Made by a program: the position numbers and the translations under genes. Source: Trichocoleus desertorum ATA4-8-CV12 (GTDB lineage Bacteria > Cyanobacteriota > Cyanobacteriia > FACHB-46). From it: a stretch of 64,000 bases of DNA. Location: contig JAHHIL010000013.1 of the NCBI GenBank assembly GCA_019358975.1, positions 1 to 64,000 on the forward strand, given 5' to 3'. Shown piece after piece: positions 1-9,120 of the stretch. Position 1 is the first letter of the stretch. Each line of letters begins with the position of its first letter. Below the pieces are notes generated by a model, which saw only the letters and a list, made by a program, of their open reading frames with translations, did no database searches and was not told the DNA's origin.

Positions 1-37
1 GCGTAGCGCATACCCCTCAACTCACGCGGGATGTCCG

Positions 38-112
38 TGTATCCCGACGCTCACCGTTGGCGTAGCCTGCCGAAGGCATAGCGGTAGAGCGCGGGACTTA
101 CAGCCTCCCGAA
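38..112. mobile_element. Orphan hairpin resembling an IS200/IS605 (TnpB) element end
   Basis: Imperfect inverted repeat: TCCCGACGCTCACCG near position 42 pairs with CGGTAGAGCGCGGGA ending near 107. It encloses the common cyanobacterial repeat GCGTAGCCTGCCGAAGGCAT. The stem (CCCG, one bulged base, CGC.. / ..GCG, CGGG) matches the hairpin at the 3' end of the tnpB gene at 55157 and the hairpins near 27.8 and 28.3 kb. No tnpB body is next to it; the rest may lie off the window or be lost. Orientation is unresolved. Confidence 0.4.
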
Positions 113-135
113 CCCACCACCAGTTAAGAAAGCCG

Positions 136-1053
136 ATGGACTTACCCCTGGTTTATAACTCTGTTTATGTCGCGCCCTTACTAGCAGGTCACCGTTTTCC
201 GATGGCAAAGTTTAAGTTGCTGTACGACAGGCTGCTGGCTGATGGGGTAGCGCATCTAGAACAATTTTTTACTCCAGAGCGGCCCACACAAACAGTCCTT
301 GAACTCGTCCATACTCCGGATTATGTGCAAGCGTATTGTGATGGCACCCTGGACCCTAAGACCCAACGACGAATTGGCTTGCCCTGGAGCCCAGCTCTGG
401 TCGATCGCACCTGTACTGCGGTGGGAGGAACGATTCTCACAGCACAGTTAGCTCTACAACAGGGACTTGCTTGCAATACGGCAGGAGGAACTCACCACGC
501 ATTTCCCAGTTATGGCTCTGGATTCTGCATCTTTAACGATTTGGCGATCGCAGCTCGTGCTCTGCAAAAGCTGGGTCTGGTCGAGAAAGTTTTGATCGTT
601 GACTTAGATGTACACCAAGGCGATGGTACGGCTGCAATCTTTCAGAATGATCCGAGCGTCTTCACGTTCTCGATGCATTGCGAAGTTAACTTTCCAGGCA
701 CCAAGCAGACAAGTGATTTGGATGTGCCTTTGCCCATTGGGATGGAAGACGATGCCTATCTACAAACTCTAGCTGCCTATTTACCCGATTTACTGAGTGA
801 AGTACGTCCAGGTCTAGTCCTCTACGATGCAGGGGTTGATCCGCACTTAGGCGATCGCTTAGGCAAACTAGCACTCACCGATACAGGTTTATTCCGGCGA
901 GAAATGCAAGTCTTGAGTACCTGTGTGGCGGCAGGCTATCCAGTGGCTTGCGTCATTGGGGGTGGCTATGCTGATGATCTCAACGCTTTAGTGTATCGGC
1001 ACTCATTGCTGCATCGTGCTGCGAGTGATGTGTATCGGCAATACCGACTATGA
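136..1053 (+). CDS. Histone deacetylase family protein (class IV/HDAC11-like deacetylase)
   Basis: Predicted zinc-dependent amidohydrolase of the arginase/deacetylase fold, 305 aa, a full-length single domain. Visible motifs: tandem histidines in GGTHHAF (H120-H121), the metal motif DLDVHQGDG (D156, D158, H160), a third metal ligand in YDAGVDPH (D235), and the closing GGGY loop (about 275-278). The AGVDPHxxDRLG signature is typical of class IV-like bacterial enzymes. The physiological substrate (acetyl-lysine, acetylpolyamine or another acylamide) cannot be read from sequence. No signal peptide, so cytoplasmic. It stands alone; the next genes run the other way. Confidence 0.88.
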   Translation: MDLPLVYNSVYVAPLLAGHRFPMAKFKLLYDRLLADGVAHLEQFFTPERPTQTVLELVHTPDYVQAYCDGTLDPKTQRRIGLPWSPALVDRTCTAVGGTILTAQLALQQGLACNTAGGTHHAFPSYGSGFCIFNDLAIAARALQKLGLVEKVLIVDLDVHQGDGTAAIFQNDPSVFTFSMHCEVNFPGTKQTSDLDVPLPIGMEDDAYLQTLAAYLPDLLSEVRPGLVLYDAGVDPHLGDRLGKLALTDTGLFRREMQVLSTCVAAGYPVACVIGGGYADDLNALVYRHSLLHRAASDVYRQYRL

Positions 1054-1118
1054 CTGGTTAACTTAGCCAAAGTACAGAAATTTCCACTTCCCGCTACTCT
1101 AGCCAAGAGACAAGGGCA

Positions 1119-2104
1119 CTACGCCACCTTAGAGCTAGAAAGTGGGTTTGCTGACTGTACGGGTGCAGCCTTTTTTCTGAGGTAATAAAAGGGGCTGAGT
1201 AAGCTACCGATAAAAAACTCCAGCTCACAGGCAGCAATTAAATCTGTTTTGACACGCTGGCGATGCTTGAGTAAATGCAATACAACTCTGCGCGAATTTC
1301 CTAAAAAGGTTCTAGCCATGATCCAAGGCTTCTGGGCATCAGCAGTGTAGTATCAGGCGTAGCTCACAGGTCGCAAGTCCACAGCCTCTAGCTAGCTCAG
1401 TTAAATAGGGCTTTTCTAGCCGCCAATGAGGAATTTGGTGATAGGTTTGCATGGCAGGGTTGTACCAAATTTCCCAACCCGCTTTGTGGAGATACAGCAG
1501 GGGTTCATAATCATCCCCTTGAAGCATACAGCCTCGGACCTTACCGCTCAAAGCAGGACGTAGAGGGACATGCTCAAGCCAAGCCTGCCGCCGTACTACG
1601 AGGGAAGCAGCTGGGGGCAAACTGATGCGCTCTGGTTCGTATAGATTTGGCTCTGAACCTCGTTGCCGAATGGCCAGAAATGCCTGAACTTTCTCGAAAT
1701 TAGCGGGAGGCTCTACCTCATAATCGCCATAAATCTGCCCGCCGTAAGCTCCTGCCTGGGGATGAGTTTGAGCAAACTCATAGGCAGCCGCAAGCCACTC
1801 GGCTGTTGGTAGATTGTCATCAATCCAAAAAGCCAACCAGCTCACCCTCTGCTTCCTGAATTGCCCGCTGTCGTGCAAAAGCGGCACCTTGTTCGGGTTC
1901 AAAGCAATATTTGAGAGGGTAGGGGTAAGGCCAATTTTCTTGATGCTTTTGTACCACAGCGGCGGTGTCATCGGTGCTGTTATTGTCAACAATGAGGATC
2001 TCCCACTGAATCGATTCAGTGGCAGTTTGCGATCGCAAGCGCTCTAGAATCAGCGGCAGGCGATCGGCACCGTTGTAGGTGGGAATTGCAATCGTTACAT
2101 GCAT
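1119..2104 (-). pseudogene. Frameshifted family 2 glycosyltransferase (HpsE-like paralogue)
   Basis: Homologous along its length to the intact gene immediately upstream (2129-3169) but split over three frames. Residues 1-94 run from 2104 and stop just after GFLD near 1820. The frame resumes as DDNLPTAEW after what looks like one extra T (GAT-T-GAT-GAC). That frame ends at 1339, and the conserved C-terminus (YYT...KPW...LLSPFYY) lies in a third frame (about 1360-1119) after roughly 16 extra bases that include GTGAGCTACGCCTGA. The GT-A nucleotide-binding start (VTIAIPTYNG) and acidic motif are still recognisable. It is probably a decaying tandem duplicate; sequencing error could explain the first shift but hardly both. 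Confidence 0.75.
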
Positions 2105-2128
2105 AGGAAAATTAGAACTTACGCCCTC

Positions 2129-3169
2129 TTAGTTTTCTAGGGTTTTCTTCCAGTGGTAGAGAGGGCTCAGCAAACTGTGGCGGAATAGCTCCATTTCGCA
2201 AGTCGCTACCAGATCTTGAGGGATGACTGCTCTGTACTTCAGCCAGTGCCGAAGGATTTTGCGCATATCGTTCAGAGTATAGGCTACCGTTGCTAGTGGA
2301 CGCTGCCAGGGTTTGACACTAAGCATGCGCGTGTAGTAGCGACTCAGACCAATCCCTCGAAACATTGCTAGCAGATAATCTCGCTCAAAACGCCAGTGGG
2401 GAATTTTGTGGTGCATTTCCATGTCTGGGTTGTACCAAATTTCCCAACCTGCATTCTGAATATGCAAGAGAAGTTCTAGATCTTCACCCGGTTCGCTGAC
2501 AGCGATCGCTTGCCCCTGAGACTCACCGACTCTTCCTTTTAAGGTAAAAGTCTGAGGCGCGTAGCGACTCCAAACACTTTTTCGCACCACCAAGCCTGCT
2601 GAGGGAGGCAACAGCTTTTTGCCAGGATCGTACAGCAGTGGCTGGGGACCGCGTTCAGTAATCGCTAAAAAACCAGCAATTCTTCGAAAGTTTTGAGGAG
2701 GCTCGACTTCGAAGTCACCGTGGATTTGACTCGCGTAAGCTCCTGCCCTAGGGTGAGTGTGAGCAAAGGCATAAGCTGCTGCCACCCAGTCTTGGGCTGG
2801 AATATTGTCATCATCTAAAAAACCAATCAGCTCGCTTTCGGCTTCTTGCACTGCTCGCTGCCTTGCATAAGCAGATCCTTGGCGACCTTCGAACACGTAC
2901 CGGATAGGATACCGATCAGGCCAATCTGCTTGGAAGGTGCGAATGACATCAGCAGTCTGGTCTGTACTGTTATTGTCAACCAGAAGAATTTCCCAGCGGA
3001 AATGATCTGTATTCACCTGCGATCGCAAACGCTCCAACAACTCAGGCAAGCGGTGCTCACCGTTGTATGTGGGGATGGCAACTGTGAATTCGGGCGAGAG
3101 GGGCTTAGAGGCAAGAATAGGGCTGCTACCGTGGAATGTCTGAGAGGAGGACATTGGAGAGTAGGGCAT
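2129..3169 (-). CDS. hpsE: Family 2 glycosyltransferase, HpsE-like (polysaccharide synthesis)
   Basis: GT-A fold inverting glycosyltransferase, 346 aa. FTVAIPTYNG (about 28-37) begins the nucleotide-sugar fold, VDNNSTD follows near 64-70, and the acidic metal site FLDDDN is near 118-122. The C-terminal half carries GWEIWYNPDMEMHHKIPHWR, characteristic of the cyanobacterial hormogonium-polysaccharide glycosyltransferase HpsE as I recall it. Expected to act on the cytoplasmic side, adding a sugar to an exopolysaccharide intermediate; the sugar is unknown. The start has several nearby alternatives before residue 28. A broken paralogue lies 24 bp downstream, indicating tandem duplication. The family call is firm; the HpsE name is moderate. 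Confidence 0.8.
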   Translation of the reverse strand: MPYSPMSSSQTFHGSSPILASKPLSPEFTVAIPTYNGEHRLPELLERLRSQVNTDHFRWEILLVDNNSTDQTADVIRTFQADWPDRYPIRYVFEGRQGSAYARQRAVQEAESELIGFLDDDNIPAQDWVAAAYAFAHTHPRAGAYASQIHGDFEVEPPQNFRRIAGFLAITERGPQPLLYDPGKKLLPPSAGLVVRKSVWSRYAPQTFTLKGRVGESQGQAIAVSEPGEDLELLLHIQNAGWEIWYNPDMEMHHKIPHWRFERDYLLAMFRGIGLSRYYTRMLSVKPWQRPLATVAYTLNDMRKILRHWLKYRAVIPQDLVATCEMELFRHSLLSPLYHWKKTLEN

Positions 3170-3534
3170 CTGAGTCCAGAGTTGAAGTGAGTAAGGTATC
3201 TTTCTGAATCAAGTGGCCTTGAAGCACTTAAGTGTTGCAATAGAGCAACTAGAGTAAACTCACCGTTGCAGGTTGCCTTGTTCTCGATGTGTACTGCACT
3301 CTAAGCTAAGATCGAGCGCAATATTCTTAGTAGTTACTATGAGTTAAACTTGTTACCTAAAAAATTTGGCAACTTTAACCAACAGCTTAATCGGACAATA
3401 ATTAATCCTTCCAAAATTCCATCAGTACTAGTAGGAATTTTGCCTAACGATTAAGTTTTAGTAAATAGTTGTATTTGGTGTTATGAAGTTACCAATTTAG
3501 CCAACAATGGGTGTTGTTGAGCGATCGCTATACC
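3170..3534. other. Intergenic, AT-rich, no gene recognised
   Basis: AT-rich spacer upstream of the minus-strand glycosyltransferase, so it should hold that gene's promoter. No open frame with a ribosome-binding site and no clear hairpin terminator was recognised. Confidence 0.5.
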
Positions 3535-3735
3535 TTATGGCGGAGTTTCTCCGACTTCGGCCATTACATTAAAGTCCAACATGGGTGCAAATAGGTAAAT
3601 GCTGCCCCGATTAGCGTAGCGATATGCCTGCAATCGGTGATTTTGCTTCACTACTAAACTCCCCAGTGACATTTTTATCAACAGCTGGTTCATTAACTGC
3701 TTAATGCTTTTGCTTTTTTTCGTAGCAGAAGCCAT
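3535..3735 (-). CDS. Possible small basic protein (66 aa), doubtful
   Basis: Open frame for a 66-residue protein with a lysine-rich N-terminus (MASATKKSKSIKQLMNQ). No Shine-Dalgarno is visible in the AT-rich sequence before the ATG, and the last ten residues are read from an imperfect palindromic repeat (GGCGGAG...CTCC...GGCC, about 3538-3565) of a type common between cyanobacterial genes. Either a small conserved gene that has captured repeat sequence or a chance frame. No domain recognised. Confidence 0.25.
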   Translation of the reverse strand: MASATKKSKSIKQLMNQLLIKMSLGSLVVKQNHRLQAYRYANRGSIYLFAPMLDFNVMAEVGETPP

Positions 3736-3886
3736 AAATCTTTATAAAACAGTCAAGCTCCAACATTGTCACTTTTTCAAGCCAGTCTATCGCATCTAGC
3801 TTAAGAGTGATTTGTTGAAAACATTCAAATCAATCATGAGAGCTTCATGAAATAACGGCAAAGCTTGGGGAATTTCACGGAGTCGC

Positions 3887-5884
3887 TTAACGCCCTAATA
3901 GCTTGTCCCGTAAGTGCTTGATGCGATCGCGATACTTAGCCGCTTCTTCAAACTCTAATTTTTTTGCCGCTTCCTTCATTTGAGCTTCTAGCTGACCAAT
4001 GAGCTGCGGAATGTTCTCTAATGGCAGATCGCTTGCTTGCTCATACACTTGCTCTAGTTCTTGAGCATTCAGACGGCGGGACACTTCCAAAAACGACAAA
4101 ATGGCATTGGTAGATTTTTTGATGATTGGCTGTGGGGTTAAGCCGTGCTTGGTGTTGTACTCCGTTTGTACAGCCCGCCGCCGTTCGGTTTCGCTGATAG
4201 CCTTGGCCATACTGTCAGTTAGGTTATCTGCGTAGAGAATGGCTTGGCCTCGGATATGACGGGCGGCTCGACCAATGGTTTGAATCAGCGATCGCGCCGC
4301 TCGTAAGAAACCTTCTTTATCAGCATCTAAAATTGCCACCAGCGAAACTTCTGGCAGATCCAACCCTTCGCGCAGCAGGTTGACACCGATCAATACATCA
4401 AAGGTGCCTTCGCGTAACTCTTGCAGAATCTCAATCCGTTCGATCGAGTGAATTTCTGAGTGCAGGTAGCGAACCCGGACTTGGCGCTCTTGTAAGTACT
4501 CAGTTAAATCCTCGGCCATGCGCTTCGTCAGCGTCGTAATCAACACCCGTTCCTGAAGCTGCACCCGCTCTTGAATTTCGCCAAACAAATCATCAATTTG
4601 TCCTGTAGTCGGACGGACGAAAATTTCGGGATCGAGCACCGCAGTAGGCCGAATCACCTGCTCTACCACTCGACCTTCAGAAATCCCCATCTCCCAGTCT
4701 CCAGGAGTGGCAGAGACAAAAATGCACTGTTTTGCCTTGCCCCAAAACTCCTCAGACTTAAGGGGGCGGTTGTCAGCGGCACTGGGTAGACGAAATCCGT
4801 GCTCAATCAACACTTGTTTGCGGGATTGGTCACCGTTGTACATGCCACGAATCTGAGGCACCGTGACGTGGGATTCGTCTACGACGAGGAGCCAATCTTC
4901 GGGGAAGTAGTCGATCAAGCATTCGGGTGGATCTCCCGCTTGTCGTCCGGCTAGATGGCGCGAGTAGTTTTCCACGCCGTTGCAGTAGCCCACCTCCCGT
5001 AGCAATTCCAGGTCGTAGCGAGTGCGTTGCTCTAGGCGTTGGGCTTCTAGAAGCTTGTTGTTTTGCTCTAGAATTTCCAGGCGATCGCGCAATTCTTGTT
5101 CAATCGCGTTGCAGGCTTCCTCTAGGCGGTCTTCGGGGGTAACAAAGTGGCGAGCTGGGTAGATATTCACCCCTTCCATGCTTTGTAGCGTTGTGCCAGT
5201 CACAGGATCGATGTAGCGAATCGCGTCAATCTCGTCGCCAAAAAACTCTACTCGAATAATGCGATCTTCATAAGCAGGGCCAATTTCCAGCACGTCCCCT
5301 TTGACTCGGAAGCGACCGCGCCCCATTTCCAGGTCATTGCGAGAATACTGCACAGAAGCTAAATCGCGCAGAATCTGGCGTTGATCGGCTTCCATTCCCA
5401 CGCGCAGGGGCACTGCTGCATTCAGATATTCGGAGGGAATGCCTAAGCCGTAAATACAGCTAATGGAGGCGACGACAATCACATCACGACGCTCAAACAG
5501 CGATCGCGTGGCGGAGTGCCGCAGCATATCAATTTCTTCGTTGATCGAAGCTGTCTTTTCAATATAAGTATCGGTCACCGGAATATAAGCTTCCGGTTGG
5601 TAATAGTCGTAATAGCTGATGAAATACTCAACGGCGTTGTTGGGGAAGAACTCTCGCAACTCATTGCAAAGCTGAGCAGCCAAGGTTTTGTTATGAGCCA
5701 AAACCAGGGTCGGTTTGCCCACCTTCTCAATTACAGACGCAACTGTAAAGGTTTTGCCCGTACCCGTGGCCCCTAGCAACGTTTGAAAGCGCTCACCCGA
5801 CTGGAGGCTGTGGGTAAGTTGTTGAATGGCCTTAGGTTGATCCCCGGTGGGTTGAAAGGGAGCGTGAATTTGGAATTGCGCCAT
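3887..5884 (-). CDS. uvrB: UvrABC excinuclease subunit B
   Basis: Nucleotide excision repair helicase-like subunit that receives damaged DNA from UvrA and recruits UvrC for incision. 665 aa, standard length. Walker A GATGTGKT at about 38-45; the beta-hairpin that clamps DNA ([12 protein letters not shown], about 92-103); DESHVT Walker B; helicase motifs VSATPGDWE and GRAARH; and the C-terminal UVR domain that binds UvrC ([20 protein letters not shown]) just before the end. Starts [20 protein letters not shown], the usual N-terminus. Monocistronic. Confidence 0.98.
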   Translation of the reverse strand: MAQFQIHAPFQPTGDQPKAIQQLTHSLQSGERFQTLLGATGTGKTFTVASVIEKVGKPTLVLAHNKTLAAQLCNELREFFPNNAVEYFISYYDYYQPEAYIPVTDTYIEKTASINEEIDMLRHSATRSLFERRDVIVVASISCIYGLGIPSEYLNAAVPLRVGMEADQRQILRDLASVQYSRNDLEMGRGRFRVKGDVLEIGPAYEDRIIRVEFFGDEIDAIRYIDPVTGTTLQSMEGVNIYPARHFVTPEDRLEEACNAIEQELRDRLEILEQNNKLLEAQRLEQRTRYDLELLREVGYCNGVENYSRHLAGRQAGDPPECLIDYFPEDWLLVVDESHVTVPQIRGMYNGDQSRKQVLIEHGFRLPSAADNRPLKSEEFWGKAKQCIFVSATPGDWEMGISEGRVVEQVIRPTAVLDPEIFVRPTTGQIDDLFGEIQERVQLQERVLITTLTKRMAEDLTEYLQERQVRVRYLHSEIHSIERIEILQELREGTFDVLIGVNLLREGLDLPEVSLVAILDADKEGFLRAARSLIQTIGRAARHIRGQAILYADNLTDSMAKAISETERRRAVQTEYNTKHGLTPQPIIKKSTNAILSFLEVSRRLNAQELEQVYEQASDLPLENIPQLIGQLEAQMKEAAKKLEFEEAAKYRDRIKHLRDKLLGR

Positions 5885-6471
5885 AGTCTCGACTCAATAA
5901 CAGCCCAAAGCACTGAAAAATAACTAAAACACTTCTCTAGTGTAGCGAGCTTCAATAGTACATTTGGTTCTCTAAGGCACGTCGAGGTGCGCGATCGCCA
6001 TCCTAGGAATTACAAAGCTAGATTACGATTCTAAGGGCCGTATAACTTATACTCCAGGCGATCGCGCAACGGGTTGCTACTCCAACTCAACCCATCTGTC
6101 GGGGAAGAAACTATACAACGCTGATGAGTCAATGCTTTAGTCAGCAAACAGCTCAAAACGATACCCGATCTAGACCAATTTAACTTTTAATTTGATGTAG
6201 AACCTAGTAATAAATTTTACTTTTCCCACTTGCATTTATTGAAATCCAACATCTAATAACTCACTTAATAAAGCAACGTTTACCGCTAGTAACCCTTCTA
6301 GATTAAATCGAAAGAGGCAGTCTATCTCAGCACCAATGCACCTTCTGGCAGATGGCTTTAACCGTAGTAGTCGCTACATTTGAACTTATCAGGCGAAACG
6401 AAAATTCAGTCAAGTCTGAGGTTGAGCCTGAGAATTAAATCTGAACTTTTGGAAATTACGGAGTACATAAA
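5885..6471. other. 587-bp intergenic region
   Basis: Divergent promoter region between uvrB (minus) and csbD (plus). Contains a perfect 11-bp inverted repeat made of extended HIP1 sites, GCGCGATCGCC at 5989-5999 and GGCGATCGCGC at 6057-6067. The rest is AT-rich with no credible open frame. Confidence 0.5.
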
Positions 6472-6654
6472 ATGAGTGCAGAAGATAGAGCTAAAGCCAC
6501 TGGCAAAAACATCGAAGGGAAAGCTCAAGAAGCTTGGGGCAACGTAACTGGAGATCCTAAGGATCAAGCAGAAGGGCAAGCTAAGCAAGTCGAATCTCAA
6601 GCTGGCCACGCTAAAGAAGATATCAAAGATAATATCAAGAAAGCCGTTGACTAG
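6472..6654 (+). CDS. CsbD family stress protein
   Basis: Small hydrophilic protein (60 aa) of the CsbD/YjbJ family, rich in K, E, A and Q and probably disordered in solution. Visible signature: MSAEDRAKATGKNIEGKAQE, then AWGNVTGDPKDQAEGQAKQ. Relatives are induced by general stress (sigmaB-controlled in Bacillus); the molecular role is not settled. GGAG lies about 10 bases before the ATG. A strong terminator follows directly, so it is probably transcribed alone. Confidence 0.9.
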   Translation: MSAEDRAKATGKNIEGKAQEAWGNVTGDPKDQAEGQAKQVESQAGHAKEDIKDNIKKAVD

Positions 6655-6680
6655 TCATCATTTGTTCTAGTTTGAACAAT

Positions 6681-6715
6681 GGGTAGCATCTGAGCTACCC
6701 AGATGTCTATTTTTT
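6681..6715 (+). terminator. Rho-independent terminator of csbD
   Basis: Perfect 7-bp stem GGGTAGC / GCTACCC with loop ATCTGA, followed shortly by a run of T, 27 bp after the csbD stop codon. Confidence 0.85.
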
Positions 6716-6928
6716 AAGTCTTCTGTATTTGAGTTAGTTGCCACCAATTACAACAAGTGATATTCACTTTAAAGGTCTCAGCCGTTTCAAAAAATATTGT
6801 TTTTGACTGACTCAAATTTAGTTGCTATCTACAATCAGCTTACAACCTGCCAAGTACTTCTAAGAAGTAAGAAGTTACGGTATTTCAAATCAGTTCAAAT
6901 CATTAGTTATTTTGAGAGGAGACCTTTC

Positions 6929-7366
6929 GTGAATTTACTTCAACACAGTCGTAAGTTTTTCACGGCTTTAGCTTTGGTTTTGGTACTCACCATTACAACT
7001 GCTTGTGGTGGCCCATCCTCAACCACCCAAGCTGTGAACCAGCCAACTCAAATTGAGAGTCGATCAGGCTATAGCCAACTGGAGCGGGGTAATACGGCAG
7101 CGGGCGGCAACTTTGGCAACTGGGTTGTACAAACAGCCCGTGGCCTGGTTCAAGACGCCTATGTCCGGGACAACAGCAAGCTAGGGGTGGTCATTGCTCC
7201 CCAAGTTAAGCCTAACGAAGTGCGGCCTTTGGCTAAGTCTTTGTTGCAGGGCTTCCGGCAAAGCGCACCCAATCGTGATTTAACAGTCTTGATGTATGCC
7301 CCAGATAAACAATTGATTTTGACCGCTCGCTACGATTCTGGCTCTAAGCAAGTTGAGTATCAGTAG
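6929..7366 (+). CDS. Small lipoprotein of unknown function
   Basis: 145 aa from the GTG at 6929, chosen over the longer frame because AGAGGAGA sits just upstream and the protein then begins with a proper signal peptide: basic start, hydrophobic stretch ALALVLVLTITT, and lipobox-like TTAC. After the lipidated cysteine comes a Ser/Thr/Gln-rich linker, then a compact domain (GNWVVQTARGLVQDAYVR ... KPNEVRPLAKSLLQGF ... LTVLMYAPDKQLILTARYDS). Likely anchored to a membrane facing the periplasm or thylakoid lumen. I do not recognise the domain. It sits between two small genes suggesting a stress-related neighbourhood. Confidence 0.7.
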   Translation: MNLLQHSRKFFTALALVLVLTITTACGGPSSTTQAVNQPTQIESRSGYSQLERGNTAAGGNFGNWVVQTARGLVQDAYVRDNSKLGVVIAPQVKPNEVRPLAKSLLQGFRQSAPNRDLTVLMYAPDKQLILTARYDSGSKQVEYQ

Positions 7367-7469
7367 AGTGCAGACTTAGCTGCCACTTCTCCACGGAGTG
7401 GAAATTAAATCGCTTTTTATAACCTCAGACATCTTTAAAGATTCTGGTGACAAATAGGAGATTAATACT

Positions 7470-7988
7470 GTGTCTAGCAGCGAAGAATATAAGCGTCAAA
7501 TCATGAATGATTTGGCTCATGGCAATACCGAGCAACTCGACGACAACTCCTCTCTGGAGAACTATCAAAGTTTTGACGATTTTGCTCAGCGTTCCTCCAA
7601 AGATGAGCGCCGTCACTTGTTTGGTCAGTCCTTCCATCCTGAGAAAATTTCCTCGGCTCAAATGGAACCCGAATTGCAGCACGCGATCGCCCAAATCAAG
7701 CCCAATGAAAGAGACGATGTAGCTCGTGAGTTTTTCAAGCACTTCAAAGAACGTGGGTTGAGCGATCACGCTTTGGAACAGCAGTTGGGTCTGTCTACTC
7801 ATCATGCCAGCCGCATGAATGCAGATGATGTGACCAAGCTAGCAAGCTTTGCTTATCACAATCATCCCGATCTTTTCCGCGATGTTTTGGCTGAGCAACC
7901 AGGCATTATTAAGTTCTTTAGCAATCCTATGGTGGGTGCTGCGTTTGGGTTAGTTGCCGCTAAATGGCTATCTAACCGCAACAAATAG
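7470..7988 (+). CDS. Unknown soluble protein (172 aa)
   Basis: Starts at GTG with AGGAG about 9 bases upstream. The sequence is hydrophilic and mostly helical: an acidic N-terminus, a middle with SKDERRHLFGQSFHPEK and KPNERDDVAREFFKHF, a segment KERGLSDHALEQQLGLSTHHASRM resembling a short helix-turn-helix or EF-hand-free helical hairpin, and a glycine/alanine-containing C-terminal helix (MVGAAFGLVAAKWL) that could touch a membrane. No family recognised. It follows the lipoprotein by 103 bp and ends before a terminator, so the two may be cotranscribed. Confidence 0.7.
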   Translation: MSSSEEYKRQIMNDLAHGNTEQLDDNSSLENYQSFDDFAQRSSKDERRHLFGQSFHPEKISSAQMEPELQHAIAQIKPNERDDVAREFFKHFKERGLSDHALEQQLGLSTHHASRMNADDVTKLASFAYHNHPDLFRDVLAEQPGIIKFFSNPMVGAAFGLVAAKWLSNRNK

Positions 7989-8099
7989 TTTAGTAGCCAG
8001 CTTTCTCAATCAGCATAATTCAAGCCAAGGTTACCTTGAGACACACCTTCACTTGAATTGAGCTCATTAATTAGACAATTCAAACTGTATAAACTTTTT

Positions 8100-8140
8100 A
8101 ACCCAAAGGTACCTACAATTAGCTGCCTTTGGGTTTTGCT
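8100..8140 (+). terminator. Rho-independent terminator after the 172-aa gene
   Basis: 10-bp stem AACCCAAAGG / CCTTTGGGTT (8100-8109 and 8126-8135) with a 16-base loop, followed by TTGCTTATTT. Confidence 0.75.
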
Positions 8141-8213
8141 TATTTGACAATGCCCGTTCGATGCGATCGCCTAACCATCACTGATGCTAAAGCTCTGCCT
8201 ATTCTATGCCCAT

Positions 8214-8247
8214 GAAAAAAGCAAGCCACCAGAAATTAGTAGCTTGC
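8214..8247 (-). terminator. Rho-independent terminator of rpe
   Basis: On the minus strand, GCAAGC / GCTTGC stem (8242-8247 and 8221-8226) followed by TTTTTT, about 40 bp past the rpe stop. Confidence 0.75.
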
Positions 8248-8286
8248 CATTGATTATCTAAGCAAAAGTTTTAGGTAGCTGTGAGA

Positions 8287-8988
8287 TTAGACAGTTGCTA
8301 GCTCAGGGCGCTTGCTGTTGCGGACACCTTCGATCGCCGTTGCATAATCAGGTGCGTTGAAAACCGCAGAACCAGCCACGATCGCATTGGCACCTGCTTC
8401 TAGGACTTGCCAAGTGTTGTTCGCTTTGAGGCCACCATCGACTTCAATCCAAGGGTCGAGACCGCGCTCATCACAGATTTGACGCAGCTTGCGAATCTTG
8501 GGGAGTACTGCCGGAATGAAGCTCTGGCCCCCAAAACCAGGGTTGACACTCATAATCAAAATGAGGTCGCAAACTTCCAGGACGTAGTCGATCAACTCTA
8601 GTGGGGTAGAGGGATTGAGTACGACACCCGCTTTCTTTCCGAGTTCTCTAATTTGACAGAGGGTGCGATGCAAGTGAGGAGAAGCATTGTGCTCGCAGTG
8701 CACAGAGATAATATCGGCTCCAGCTTTAGCAAAACCTTCGACATATTTTTCTGGCTCCACAATCATCAGGTGGACATCCAGAGGCTTCTGAGTCACGGGG
8801 CGAATCGCTTCTACAATCAGCGGCCCAATCGTAATGTTAGGAACAAAGCGACCATCCATAACATCTACGTGAATCCAGTCTGCTCCTGCGGCATCTACTG
8901 CGCGAATTTCGTCTCCCAAACGGCTAAAGTCGGCTGATAGGATGGATGGAGCGACAACTATCTGTTTTTCGGATTGCGGCTGCGTCAT
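8287..8988 (-). CDS. rpe: Ribulose-phosphate 3-epimerase
   Basis: Interconverts ribulose 5-phosphate and xylulose 5-phosphate in the Calvin cycle and pentose phosphate pathway; cytoplasmic metal-dependent TIM barrel. 233 aa, normal length. Motifs: [15 protein letters not shown] at the N-terminus, [14 protein letters not shown] (metal ligand His and catalytic Asp), [24 protein letters not shown], and [10 protein letters not shown] with the second catalytic Asp. Preceded by its own leader and followed by a terminator, so monocistronic. Confidence 0.97.
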   Translation of the reverse strand: MTQPQSEKQIVVAPSILSADFSRLGDEIRAVDAAGADWIHVDVMDGRFVPNITIGPLIVEAIRPVTQKPLDVHLMIVEPEKYVEGFAKAGADIISVHCEHNASPHLHRTLCQIRELGKKAGVVLNPSTPLELIDYVLEVCDLILIMSVNPGFGGQSFIPAVLPKIRKLRQICDERGLDPWIEVDGGLKANNTWQVLEAGANAIVAGSAVFNAPDYATAIEGVRNSKRPELATV

Positions 8989-9120
8989 GGCGAACGAATT
9001 TCTCCCGTGTCCTCTGTCGTATCCAGTTTAACAAAATGTTTAAAAAAATATGTAATCAGAAGGTTGTCATTTGATTTCTAAATCCCCCTTAGTTTGTAAA
9101 AATTTCGTGGAGGAGAGATC

